The translations under genes and the position numbers were made by a program. This document shows, in pieces, positions 1-7,871 of a stretch of DNA of 64,000 nucleotides (positions are counted from its first letter, which is position 1; each line of letters starts with the position of its first letter). The notes under the pieces were generated by a model. The model was not told where the DNA came from. It searched no databases and saw nothing but the letters and a program-made list of their open reading frames with translations. The stretch comes from a bacterium. Lineage in GTDB: Bacteria; Planctomycetota; Planctomycetia; Pirellulales; Pirellulaceae. The DNA is taken from contig JAUIGN010000015.1 in NCBI GenBank assembly GCA_030430075.1, positions 62,001 through 126,000 of the forward strand, written 5' to 3'.

Positions 1-709
1 TGGCCAAGTGGGCCAGTTGATCGATTGGGTTCTTGCGGTACGCGAGCGCCTGTTCTTCCGTCAAGCCGTAGGCGTCGAGGCACATCCGCCACGCTGCCTG
101 GCTGCCCTTGCCCCGCCCTTTTCCGCCGGGCCAACTCTTGAAATCGCAGACGGGCGCATCGCCGTAGATGCAGGCGACCTTGTCCGGATTGGCGGCCGCC
201 CAATGGTAGATCATCAGACCGCCGCGGCTCATTCCCTCCAAGGCAACCCGCCGGCTGAAACCATGTTCCTTCGTCAAAAACTGATAGAAGGCGTTTCCAT
301 GCGCCACGGCATCCGGGTTGCCGAACAGGTTGCTGACGTCACAGTAGCCGACGTGAAAGCCTCGCTCGAGCAGTTGAATGTCTGCTTGCGGTTCGTGACC
401 AAAGAAGCGGGCGCGCCAAATCCAAGGACGCCCGACGGCGACCTCCCGCGGCGAGACGACCAGGCATTTGCGTCCGCCGACGAGAAAGTCGTATCGCGGA
501 AAGCCGTGCCATTCTGTCTTCGTGGCATCCAGCGTCTGGCCGGCTGGAAACGGTAGTCGGGTCTCCGCTCCGGCGTTGGCCGAGGGGGGGGCGGCTGCGA
601 ATGTGCCGCTGCCTGCCATGACGAGCGGCGCCACGAGCAGTGCCGCGATGAGACGGTAAAAGGAAAACAGTCCACGGGGACCGGGAAGCGAGTTTGTTCG
701 TCGTTTCAT
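1..709 (-). CDS. Exported alpha/beta hydrolase, C-terminus beyond window
   Basis: The reading frame runs on the minus strand from an ATG at 709 off the left edge with no stop, so the C-terminal part is missing. The start MKRRTNS is followed by a hydrophobic stretch (FYRLIAALLVAPLVMAGSG), which reads as a signal peptide, so the enzyme is probably exported. Residues around 158-163 read GMSRGG, a GxSxG nucleophile elbow with Ser161 as the likely catalytic serine, preceded by a beta-strand-like RRVALE. The downstream text (HWAAANPDKVACIYGDAPVCD) fits the strand after the nucleophile in alpha/beta hydrolases. The acid and histidine of the triad would lie outside the window or near its edge. The substrate cannot be told; planctomycetes encode many such exported esterase-like proteins, often with glycan catabolism. 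Confidence 0.8.
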   Translation of the reverse strand, partial: MKRRTNSLPGPRGLFSFYRLIAALLVAPLVMAGSGTFAAAPPSANAGAETRLPFPAGQTLDATKTEWHGFPRYDFLVGGRKCLVVSPREVAVGRPWIWRARFFGHEPQADIQLLERGFHVGYCDVSNLFGNPDAVAHGNAFYQFLTKEHGFSRRVALEGMSRGGLMIYHWAAANPDKVACIYGDAPVCDFKSWPGGKGRGKGSQAAWRMCLDAYGLTEEQALAYRKNPIDQLAHLA

Positions 710-842
710 GCCAGACCTTGATTCGTTCGAGTTGGCGTGGTGCGCTTCGCTTGACCCGCCAAACACCTCGAGCGGGCTCGGACCTTACCGAACGGCCGGC
801 GCGCTGCGTTTCTGCTCAGCGCCGGCTGGCGGTGAGCCAATC

Positions 843-878
843 TCAGTATGCCGCCCCGAGTCAGTATGCCGCCCCGAG
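843..878. repeat. 18-bp direct repeat, two perfect copies
   Basis: TCAGTATGCCGCCCCGAG occurs twice head to tail (843-860 and 861-878) in the gap between the divergent hydrolase and the zincin-like gene. An AT-richer stretch (TATAGAGTATAG, about 882-893) follows at once and could hold a -10 element for the + strand gene. The role of the repeat is unknown; it could be a small operator or a chance duplication. Confidence 0.7.
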
Positions 879-1020
879 ATGGTATAGAGTATAGTCGCCA
901 CGAGCCTGGCAATTCTGCCCCAGCACCTCCGCACGCGAACAGCCTCGCGATGGCAGCAGTTGCATCGCGATTGACCAACCGTCCCCATCATACCGACTTC
1001 CTGCCACAGGAGACTTGAAG

Positions 1021-1773
1021 ATGCGCCCACTCGCGCCCGAGCCGATTGCCACACGAACCATTGGCAAGTACCTCAGCCTGGCTGCGGCAATCGCACTGCT
1101 CCCGGGAGCTGGCCGCGTATCGGCCAACGACACTACCTTCTACGAACCGGTCGAGCGTAAGGTTGAGGGTTGGACCGTGGCCGTGGACCCGCAACTGCTA
1201 CATGCCGATCACGAAGCGGTCGCGACGAAGGCAATGCAGGCGCTGGCCAATCACTTGCAACGCATCACGTACATTGTTCCGCCTGACCGGCTGGCGGAAT
1301 TGCGTGGATTGCGAATCTGGCTGGAGCTCGAAAACCCCACCTTGAGCAACATGCAGTATCACCCCAGTCGCGGCTGGTTGGTGCGCAACGGACATGATCC
1401 GCGACTGGCCAAACACGTCCACATTCCGCGTGCAAAGAATCTCTTCGCGGCCCATATGTGGGCAAAACACCCGTACGTGGTGTTGCACGAACTGGCACAT
1501 GCCTACCACGACCAGAAGTTGGGCTTCGACCACCTGGAGATTCGTCAAACATTCGAGAACGCCAAGCAACAAGGCATCTATGAAGAAGTGCTCTTGTACA
1601 CCGGGGCCAAGGTACGCCACTACGGCTTGAACAACGCGAAAGAGTATTTTGCCGAATCAACCGAAGCCTACTTCGGCGTCAATGATTTCTACCCGTTCGT
1701 GCGGGCCGAACTCAAGGAGCACGACCCGCGGATGTTCTCGCTGCTGGAGGACGTGTGGGGCAAAGTGCGGTAG
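1021..1773 (+). CDS. Exported zincin-like metallopeptidase
   Basis: The 250-residue product begins with a signal-peptide-like segment (YLSLAAAIALLPGAG, cleavage probably near RVSA). It carries HELAHAYHD at residues 156-164, an HExxH zinc motif with His156, Glu157 and His160. A downstream KEYFAESTEAYFG (about 207-219) supplies glutamates that could be the third ligand, as in gluzincins of the anthrax-lethal-factor-like fold. The ATG at 1021 is preferred over an in-frame TTG at 1015, because AGGAG at 1008-1012 lies 8 bases before the ATG. It is probably a secreted or periplasmic peptidase. Substrate and partners are unknown, and the neighbouring genes do not suggest a pathway. Confidence 0.75.
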   Translation: MRPLAPEPIATRTIGKYLSLAAAIALLPGAGRVSANDTTFYEPVERKVEGWTVAVDPQLLHADHEAVATKAMQALANHLQRITYIVPPDRLAELRGLRIWLELENPTLSNMQYHPSRGWLVRNGHDPRLAKHVHIPRAKNLFAAHMWAKHPYVVLHELAHAYHDQKLGFDHLEIRQTFENAKQQGIYEEVLLYTGAKVRHYGLNNAKEYFAESTEAYFGVNDFYPFVRAELKEHDPRMFSLLEDVWGKVR

Positions 1774-1959
1774 CGAACGAGTCGCCCATAACGTCCCCGA
1801 CGTAGCCGGACCGTTGCTACGGGCGCTTCAAAGCAATTTGTCTCCTGGTCATGCCGAACGCCGTGCTCAGCATGACCTGCCGGACGGTTGACGAATGACT
1901 GCCTTGCTTCGCCCGCCGTCGCTGTCGTCCGACCGTGGTGATCCCCGGCAGCTTGTCTC

Positions 1960-2910
1960 TTATTCTCGCTGGAAGATCCGCTGTACATGGTATTCGACGA
2001 ACTCGTCGAGCGTTATTTTTCCGTCATCATCGCCATCCATCTCTTTGAATGACCGCAACCTCTCTCCCTCTTGGGCGTCGATCGCGCGGTCGTCGTTTTT
2101 GTCGTAGCGTTGCATGATCGTGCGCGCCATCGCTTCGAACCGCTTGCGACTCTCAGCGGTCATTGAACTGGATAGCGGCCGGCCGGTATACGGACTCGCC
2201 CCGGGTGGCCGGCGTCGGAAACTACCCCCAGCCGATGGTCGGCGAGACCTTTCCCCCGCCGCCTGCTCCCCGGCCGTCGAGCGACCGCCAGGGCCTGCGA
2301 CGGCCCGCACCACCAGGTAGTACATTTCCAGGTATTTCTCCTGCTTAGCGGCGACGACGTTGGGCTCGCCGTCCTTGACCATTAAGTGGGTGCTGACCGT
2401 CGTCGTCTCAATCCCACCGAACGACTCTTCCCCGGCCGGGGGCGCAACCCGGGATGCCTCGTAAGTGATTGACACACTAATCCCCGGATCCTTTCGGGCG
2501 ACCGTGGTGCGCATCAAGGTTCCCACGCTGTGGGTTGTCGACGTAGCAACCGTGCGACCGTCTCTCAAGGATGTTGTCCCGGTCTTGAGTGGAACCTCCT
2601 GGCCGAACTGCAAGGTCGATTCGTAGTCTTCCACACAGGTCAGTGACAAGCTCTCCGTGCTGGTGATCTTGTCGGCACGCCGCCACTGCCCGATCTGTTC
2701 CTCGAGTTGCTCGCCGTGCAACCCGGCTGCGGAAACCCCAGTGTCCGCATCGACAACCAACCGGGTAACCTCGACAACGAAGACGCTGCGTTGCGGCACG
2801 GCAGGCGACGTCTCCTCGGCGGCCTGTTGTCGGGGGCCTGACGCCTCGTCCGCGCCTGCCAGGGAGGCGAGACCGGCAATCAACACGACGCACATCGCAA
2901 AGCGAGTCAT
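1960..2910 (-). CDS. Exported EF-hand protein
   Basis: The 316-residue protein starts MTRFAMCVVLIAGLASLAGA, a clear signal peptide. The middle part (about 40-200) is strand-rich, looks like a secretin-associated or general periplasmic domain, and has no motif I recognise. A low-complexity Gly/Arg/Ser/Pro linker (about 205-245) precedes a C-terminal pair of calcium-binding EF-hand loops: DKNDDRAIDAQE (270-281) and DGDDDGKITLDE (292-303). Both loops have Asp at position 1 and Glu at position 12, although the first has Ala rather than Gly at position 7. Paired exported EF-hands are common in planctomycetes. The specific function is unknown. Confidence 0.75.
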   Translation of the reverse strand: MTRFAMCVVLIAGLASLAGADEASGPRQQAAEETSPAVPQRSVFVVEVTRLVVDADTGVSAAGLHGEQLEEQIGQWRRADKITSTESLSLTCVEDYESTLQFGQEVPLKTGTTSLRDGRTVATSTTHSVGTLMRTTVARKDPGISVSITYEASRVAPPAGEESFGGIETTTVSTHLMVKDGEPNVVAAKQEKYLEMYYLVVRAVAGPGGRSTAGEQAAGERSRRPSAGGSFRRRPPGASPYTGRPLSSSMTAESRKRFEAMARTIMQRYDKNDDRAIDAQEGERLRSFKEMDGDDDGKITLDEFVEYHVQRIFQRE

Positions 2911-3078
2911 GAGAGTTTCTCCTGGTTGAGGGTGGTCGGTGGGCTGTCCGGGGCCGGAGCTTCAGCCTAGTTGATTGAACCTCGCCTGTCCCCATTCCAC
3001 TCGGCAAATCACCTGCTTTTCGTCGGCGAACCACCGATCACGGTGTGCGGTCCGGTCGCGGCGAAAGGACGACACGTC

Positions 3079-3084
3079 TATAAT
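3079..3084 (+). promoter_or_regulatory. Candidate -10 element upstream of threonine aldolase
   Basis: A perfect TATAAT sits 49 bases before the aldolase ATG in otherwise GC-rich DNA. No matching TTGACA-like -35 is evident at the usual distance, so this is a candidate only. Confidence 0.4.
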
Positions 3085-3132
3085 CGAGCACCAATCCCGC
3101 CACCGCCCTGATCTGTCGAGAAACTGCAGCCC

Positions 3133-4218
3133 ATGTCAAAGCCACGTGTTGACCTGCGAAGCGATACTGTCACGAAGCCTTCCGCCGCGATGCGCGCCGC
3201 GATTGCCGCCGCGGAAGTCGGCGACGACGTGATCGGTACCGATCCCACCGTTGAACGACTTCAGGAGTTGACTGCGGAGATTCTGGGCAAGGAGGCAGCC
3301 ATTTATATGCCCTCGGGGTCGATGACCAACCAGATCGCCGTCCGAGTTCACTGCAAGCAGGGAGACGAGTTCATTTGCGAAGCAGGCTGCCATATCTACA
3401 ACTACGAGCAAGCCGCGTTCGCCCAACTGAGCGGTGTCGTTGCCAGGACGGTGGAAGGCCAGGACGGCGTGTTGCAGCTTGACCAGTTGCGCGGCCTGAT
3501 TCGTCCGGACAACGAGCACCTGGTACGCACTCGGCTGGTCTGCCTCGAGAATACGCACAACCGCAGTGCCGGCAAAGTCCAGCCCTACGATACGGTGGCC
3601 GAGATCTGCGGCTGGGCCCATGACAACGGTCTGCGCACGCATCTGGACGGCGCGCGGTTATTCAACGCGGTGGCAGCCAGCGGCATTTCGGCGGCTGACT
3701 GGTCGCAACATTTCGATACCGTGAGTGTCTGCTTCAGTAAGGGCCTGGGCGCTCCGGTTGGCTCCGCCTTGGCCGGTTCCCGCGACGCAATCAAGGAGGC
3801 CCGCCGCCATCGCAAACTGTTCGGAGGCGGGATGCGGCAAGTCGGGATCATCGCGGCCGGCGCACTGTACGCTTTGCAGAACAACGTCGACCGGCTGGCG
3901 GAAGATCATGCGAATGCCCAGACCTTGGCGGATGGAGTCCGGGCGGCCGAAGGGGTCTGGCTGCATCCAGCGGAGGTAGACACGAATATCGTCTTCTTCC
4001 AGGTCGATCCGAAACTGGGACCTGCCGCCGACTTCGTTGCAGCCATGGAGCAGGAGAACGTGCACGCGCTGGCCTTGGGTCCCGACGTGATCCGGATGGT
4101 GACCCACCTGGACGTCGACGCCGCCGGGGCCCGCCGCGCTGCCGAGGTGATTCCAAAGGTGGCGGCTCAACTGGCGGCAGGCATTCGGCCCCCGGCACAC
4201 AACATCGCAGCCTATTGA
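3133..4218 (+). CDS. ltaE: Low-specificity L-threonine aldolase
   Basis: The 361-residue product matches the threonine aldolase / beta-eliminating lyase family, PLP enzymes that cleave L-threonine or allo-threonine to glycine and acetaldehyde in the cytoplasm. It opens with VDLRSDTVTKPSAAMR, the typical N-terminus of this family, followed by GDDVIGTDPTVERLQE. The PLP-binding lysine is Lys203 in CFSKGLGAPVGS. The NTHNRSAGKV and HLDGARLFNA segments are also family hallmarks. The length is normal. The start is the ATG at 3133; no strong Shine-Dalgarno is visible, and the gene stands alone, separated by 99 bases from the transporter start. Confidence 0.92.
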   Translation: MSKPRVDLRSDTVTKPSAAMRAAIAAAEVGDDVIGTDPTVERLQELTAEILGKEAAIYMPSGSMTNQIAVRVHCKQGDEFICEAGCHIYNYEQAAFAQLSGVVARTVEGQDGVLQLDQLRGLIRPDNEHLVRTRLVCLENTHNRSAGKVQPYDTVAEICGWAHDNGLRTHLDGARLFNAVAASGISAADWSQHFDTVSVCFSKGLGAPVGSALAGSRDAIKEARRHRKLFGGGMRQVGIIAAGALYALQNNVDRLAEDHANAQTLADGVRAAEGVWLHPAEVDTNIVFFQVDPKLGPAADFVAAMEQENVHALALGPDVIRMVTHLDVDAAGARRAAEVIPKVAAQLAAGIRPPAHNIAAY

Positions 4219-4317
4219 TGCGGCCGGGGCGGACCCCTGCCGTTGCCGGCCGGGCGGCTCGTACCGGCAGCATGGCACGTCGTCATCCAGACCCTCTTCG
4301 GGCGGAAGATCGGGACC

Positions 4318-5814
4318 ATGACCGCAGAGCCAAGTACGAATTCCCCGCTCGTTGCCCACTACGGGCGCCCCGCCGGAATCCTGCTCGCGGCCGTCGTCTA
4401 CTTCCTTCCCGCAGACTGGAGCGCGGGAATGCCACCGGCCGCGCAGGCCACCGCCGCCGTCGCCGCATTGATGGCCGTCTGGTGGATGACCGAAGCGATT
4501 CCGCTACCCGCCACCTCGCTCTTGCCGCTGCTTTTATTTCCCTGGCTGGGAGTGATGTCACTGGACGAATCGGCGGCGCCCTTCGCGAACAAATATGTCT
4601 TCCTGTTCATGGGTGGCTTCATGATCGCCCGCGCCGTCGAGCGTTGGGGCCTCCATCGACGAATTGCCCTCTTGACGGTGTTGACCGCGGGGACCCGGCC
4701 GACGCGGTTGATCGCCGGATTCATGCTGGCCACCGCGTTCCTCAGCATGTGGATCAGCAACACGGCCTCGACCGTGATGATGCTGCCGATCGGGATGAGC
4801 TTGATCGGGTTGATCGGCGACCGGTTGGACGACGAATCGCGAAGTGATGCCTCCAGCTTTTCGATCTGCATGATGCTGGGTATCGCCTACGCCGCCAGCA
4901 TCGGCGGGGTTGCCACACTGGTCGGAACGCCAACCAATGTCTTTCTCGCCGGATTCGCTCAGGAGCAGGAGATCCAGATCGGCTTCGGTCGCTGGATGCT
5001 GTTTGCCACCCCGCTGGCCGCCGCGCTGCTCGTGCTTGCCTGGATCGCGCTGACCCGCTTCATCTTTCCGATTCGCATCGCACACATTCCCGGGGGACGC
5101 CAGTTGATTCGCGACGAGCTCGACCGGCTGGGCCCGATGACGCGGGGCGAATGGATCGTGCTGGCGGTTTTCGCAATGACTGCACTCGCCTGGGTCTCAC
5201 GCGGCTCCCTGGCCAAGAATGCCTGGCTGACCGAGCTATTGCCGCTGGTGGCGACCATCTCCGACACGCAGATTGCCCTGGCGGCGGCAATTCTGCTGTT
5301 CCTCATTCCAGTCGACGTGCGACGAGGTATCCAGACGCTCGACTGGAACACCGCCAAGACGATTCCCTGGGGTGTGCTGCTGCTTTTCGGCGGCGGGTTC
5401 AGCCTGGCCCGAGCCGTCACGTTGAGCGGGCTGGCCGACTGGATTGGGGGTTCGGTGGCCAGGCTGGAGGCCGCCCCGCCATGGGCCATCGTGGTCGGCG
5501 TCACCGTGATGATCGTGTTCCTGACCGAGCTGACCAGCAATACGCCGACCGTGGCCGCGTTTCTCCCCATTCTGCACAGCGTCGCGGTAGGAATCGGGAT
5601 CGATCCCATGCTGCTGATGGTCCCAGCGACGGTCGCGGCATCGTGTGCCTTCATGCTGCCGGTCGCCACGCCACCGAACGCGATCGTATTCGGCAGTGGA
5701 CACATTTCCATCCAGGCGATGGTCAAGGCCGGGATCTGGCTCAACATCCTGGCGATCGTCTTCACCGTGGCCTGGATGCAACTGGTCGGGCGGTCCGTGT
5801 TCGGGATCGGCTGA
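4318..5814 (+). CDS. DASS/SLC13-family sodium:dicarboxylate-type transporter
   Basis: This is a 498-residue integral membrane protein with about 11 hydrophobic segments. It carries the two signature SNT motifs of divalent-anion:sodium symporters, WISNTAST (about residue 145) and ELTSNTPT (about residue 405). The MTEAIPLPATSLLP and GTPTNVFLAG stretches are also diagnostic, as is MLPVATPPNAIVFGSG near the C-terminus. Family members import di- or tricarboxylates or sulfate with sodium; the substrate here cannot be fixed. The ATG at 4318 is chosen because homologous sequence starts shortly after it. An upstream in-frame ATG at 4243 would add an Arg/Pro-rich, non-family extension. Confidence 0.9.
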   Translation: MTAEPSTNSPLVAHYGRPAGILLAAVVYFLPADWSAGMPPAAQATAAVAALMAVWWMTEAIPLPATSLLPLLLFPWLGVMSLDESAAPFANKYVFLFMGGFMIARAVERWGLHRRIALLTVLTAGTRPTRLIAGFMLATAFLSMWISNTASTVMMLPIGMSLIGLIGDRLDDESRSDASSFSICMMLGIAYAASIGGVATLVGTPTNVFLAGFAQEQEIQIGFGRWMLFATPLAAALLVLAWIALTRFIFPIRIAHIPGGRQLIRDELDRLGPMTRGEWIVLAVFAMTALAWVSRGSLAKNAWLTELLPLVATISDTQIALAAAILLFLIPVDVRRGIQTLDWNTAKTIPWGVLLLFGGGFSLARAVTLSGLADWIGGSVARLEAAPPWAIVVGVTVMIVFLTELTSNTPTVAAFLPILHSVAVGIGIDPMLLMVPATVAASCAFMLPVATPPNAIVFGSGHISIQAMVKAGIWLNILAIVFTVAWMQLVGRSVFGIG

Positions 5815-5882
5815 CCGGTTGGCGGCCGGCTCCCGTGATGCCGGAGCCTGTCGGCAGGAGATGGCGAGCGGCTAGCAAGAAA

Positions 5883-5905
5883 AACGCCCGGACCGGCCGG
5901 GCGTT
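5883..5905 (-). terminator. Rho-independent terminator of the small gene at 5933-6172
   Basis: A perfect 9-bp stem (AACGCCCGG / CCGGGCGTT) with a 5-base loop is followed, when read on the minus strand, by a T-run. It lies 28 bases beyond the stop of the minus-strand gene. It may also slow transcription arriving from the transporter. Confidence 0.75.
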
Positions 5906-5932
5906 GGATACTCGAATCGGGCGCCGTCGTGA

Positions 5933-6172
5933 TCAGGCGGACGGGCGACGGAAGTGCTGGTAACAGAGGATCACGTCATAGAGGTCGGGCGAGATCGAGA
6001 TCTCTTCGTCGCCGAAGTCCTCCAGCCAGGTGCGTTTGCTGTGCAGGGCGTCTGCGAGCAGAGGAAAGATTTCGCAAAGTGGCACGCTGACTTGTTCGGA
6101 GGGTGCGGGTTTCGCTGTCTCCAATGTGCCTTCCTGAGTGTCGCAAAAGATGCGCAGTCTTGGATGAGCCAT
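5933..6172 (-). CDS. Small conserved planctomycete-type protein of unknown function
   Basis: This is a 79-residue cytoplasmic-looking protein without a signal peptide or membrane segment. It ends in the distinctive sequence DEEISISPDLYDVILCYQ. The stop is followed closely by a good terminator (5883-5905), which supports a real transcribed gene. AAGGAAGG-like purines just upstream of the ATG on the minus strand could serve as ribosome-binding site. I recognise no domain. The acidic middle (WLEDFGDEE) and compact size suggest a small regulatory or adaptor protein, but that is only a guess. Confidence 0.65.
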   Translation of the reverse strand: MAHPRLRIFCDTQEGTLETAKPAPSEQVSVPLCEIFPLLADALHSKRTWLEDFGDEEISISPDLYDVILCYQHFRRPSA

Positions 6173-6480
6173 ACGGTTCGACCTTCCTTTTCCTACGAAA
6201 CGACGGATGAATAGCGTTGGATTCCCCCCACACGCAATCGTTGCGCATCTCGCTTCCGTGGTCCTGTATCGGCATGCCTTGTCCTGCGAGTTTGACCAAA
6301 TCTGGCGAAAATTCCGATTTTCTTGGCCGTTTCGTCGCGCTGGCCGGTGACCGGCGGCGATCGAAACAGCGACCCGTAGGATTTCTGACGCCGTGACCGC
6401 AATCGCTCATTTTTGGGACTCGACGACCGCCACGGGATCGAGTAACATGGTCGATTCGCAATCTCCGAGCTGCTCCCGCA

Positions 6481-6585
6481 GTTGGCAGGGCCGCAGTTGG
6501 CAGGGCCGCAGTTGGCAGGGCCGCAGTTGGCAGGGCCGCAGTTGGCAGGGCCGCAGTTGGCAGGGCCGCAGTTGGCAGGGCCGCA
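6481..6585. repeat. 15-bp tandem repeat, seven perfect units (VNTR-like)
   Basis: The unit GTTGGCAGGGCCGCA is repeated seven times without a mismatch, between the small gene at 5933 and rplU at 6706. The unit is a multiple of three and keeps all frames open (WQGRS repeated on +, LRPCQ repeated on -), but no start, signal or flanking domain suggests translation. Perfect identity implies recent slippage. The rest of 6173-6705 shows no gene I can support. Confidence 0.95.
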
Positions 6586-6705
6586 GCCGAATCGGGGCGC
6601 GAGTTCGCATCGAGGCCGCTGACGCTAATCGCGCCTGGCAGATGCGAGCACCTTGCACGCATGTCACCACGTTAGTCCCTTGAGTAGTACCCTAGAGTAG
6701 TAGCT

Positions 6706-7017
6706 ATGTACGCGATTTTTGCCGACGGTGGACGCCAATACAAAGTGGAAGAGGGTCAGGAGCTCGAGGTCGACTACCGCGAACTGGCCAAAGGGGATGA
6801 ATTGACGTTTGACCGCGTCCTGGCAATCGGCGGGGACGGCAGCGTGAAGCTGGGGACCCCCCAGGTTGACGGCGGAAGCGTCTCGGCTGAGGTGTTGGGC
6901 GTCTCGTTTGGAGACAAGCTGACCGTGCAGAAATTCCGTCGCCGCAAGAATTCCCGCCGGCGCACCGGGCATCGCCAAATGCACACTCGAGTGCGGATCA
7001 ACAAGATCAATTCCTGA
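6706..7017 (+). CDS. rplU: 50S ribosomal protein L21
   Basis: The 103-residue product is the full length expected for L21, which binds 23S rRNA in the large subunit. MYAIFADGGRQYKVEEGQ is the standard N-terminus. The basic tail FRRRKNSRRRTGHRQ is the rRNA-binding L21 signature near the C-terminus. The start ATG at 6706 fits the family, though no strong Shine-Dalgarno is seen. In most bacteria rplU is followed by rpmA (L27) and often obgE. Neither follows here; the next 850 bases lack a gene. Confidence 0.95.
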   Translation: MYAIFADGGRQYKVEEGQELEVDYRELAKGDELTFDRVLAIGGDGSVKLGTPQVDGGSVSAEVLGVSFGDKLTVQKFRRRKNSRRRTGHRQMHTRVRINKINS

Positions 7018-7871
7018 CGTGGCTGTCGATCGCCACGTAGGCAACGTGGCGAATTTTGGTTCGCTTCCGGGCCGTCCGCACCCTGGTTGTGGTTGCCGGT
7101 GGACCCACCTCTCGCGCGGCCCTTGTCGCCCACCACGTGCGGGCACCGGCTTGGCGATGGTTACCTCGCGGTGCCCTGGACCAGGACGTTGACCGCCCTG
7201 CGAGCGGCCAAACGGGTGTGGCGTGATGCACGTCGCTGGCACCCCAGCACTTCACAGCCGGCCGGCACGCTGCTGGTGGCAAACCCCATGTCAATTCGGG
7301 GCCACGTCGCGCGGTCGAAGCCGGACGTCGCGCCACGGCACCCGGGGCGTCGCAACAGGGGCCGTTGCCTGGCGGGAACCACCCCGCAAATTGCCCAACT
7401 GTCGCAGCCGCGGATCATCATTCAAGAATTTTCTCCCCAAAACATTTTCGCCTTTTTTCCGGCTGGGCCGTTTTCGCTGCTATCACTGAAAGAATTAACG
7501 CAACCTTAACAGCCCAAGGCGTTTACAACCGGCTTGCCGTTGCAAATGCGGATGTGGCCGAGGCGGCTCAATTCACGCAAACCTTTGGCTCTGAGCGACA
7601 TGCGTCGCGCCGAAATTCAATGATTGACGCGCCATGCCGAGAGTTTATACTCGGTTCCCCGATCGCCAAATGTTGTGGACAAACAACCCACCAATACTAT
7701 ATATGGTGTTCGGTGCTGCTTTTTGCCGACGTTGTGCATAGTCCTGTCTTGCCTCTTGCTTCCCCCCACGTTTTGCACAGTCTCGTTGGCCGTCACCCGA
7801 TAACAAGTGTACGTTAGTATATTATCCTGTTCCTGGAGAAATTCCGATTTGGTCTGAAGGAGGGCCCAAGG
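7018..7871. other. Long gene-free leader between rplU and nrdJ
   Basis: No coding region is convincing in these 854 bases; the short open frames have no start context or recognisable protein. The first 400 bases are GC-rich, and from about 7400 onward the DNA becomes AT-richer, as expected of a promoter region. I searched by eye for a cobalamin riboswitch (B12 box GCCACTG with its paired stems) and for RNase P or SRP RNA signatures and saw none. The last 200 bases hold the NrdR-like box described separately. An unannotated regulatory RNA cannot be excluded. Confidence 0.6.
7663..7709 (+). promoter_or_regulatory. Candidate tandem NrdR boxes upstream of nrdJ
   Basis: ATACTATATATGGTGT at 7694-7709 matches 14 of 16 positions of the NrdR-box consensus (ACACTATATATAGTGT as I recall it). 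A weaker match (9 of 16) begins at 7663, exactly 31 bases earlier, the three-helical-turn spacing typical of paired NrdR boxes. The stronger box overlaps a possible -10 (TACTAT at 7695-7700) with TTGTGG 16 bases upstream as a poor -35, so NrdR binding would block RNA polymerase. The target gene is a ribonucleotide reductase, the classic NrdR target. Confidence 0.65.

Noticed and set aside
6393..6683. Open frame with WQGRS repeats
   Set aside because: The repeat unit is a multiple of three, so every frame stays open; no flanking protein sequence is convincing.
7018..7300. rpmA (L27) following rplU
   Set aside because: No frame in this stretch gives the L27 N-terminus; the gene is elsewhere in this genome.
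7018..7871. Cobalamin riboswitch upstream of nrdJ
   Set aside because: It would be expected for a B12 enzyme, but I could not find the B12 box or its paired stems by eye. Only a covariance search could rule it out fully.
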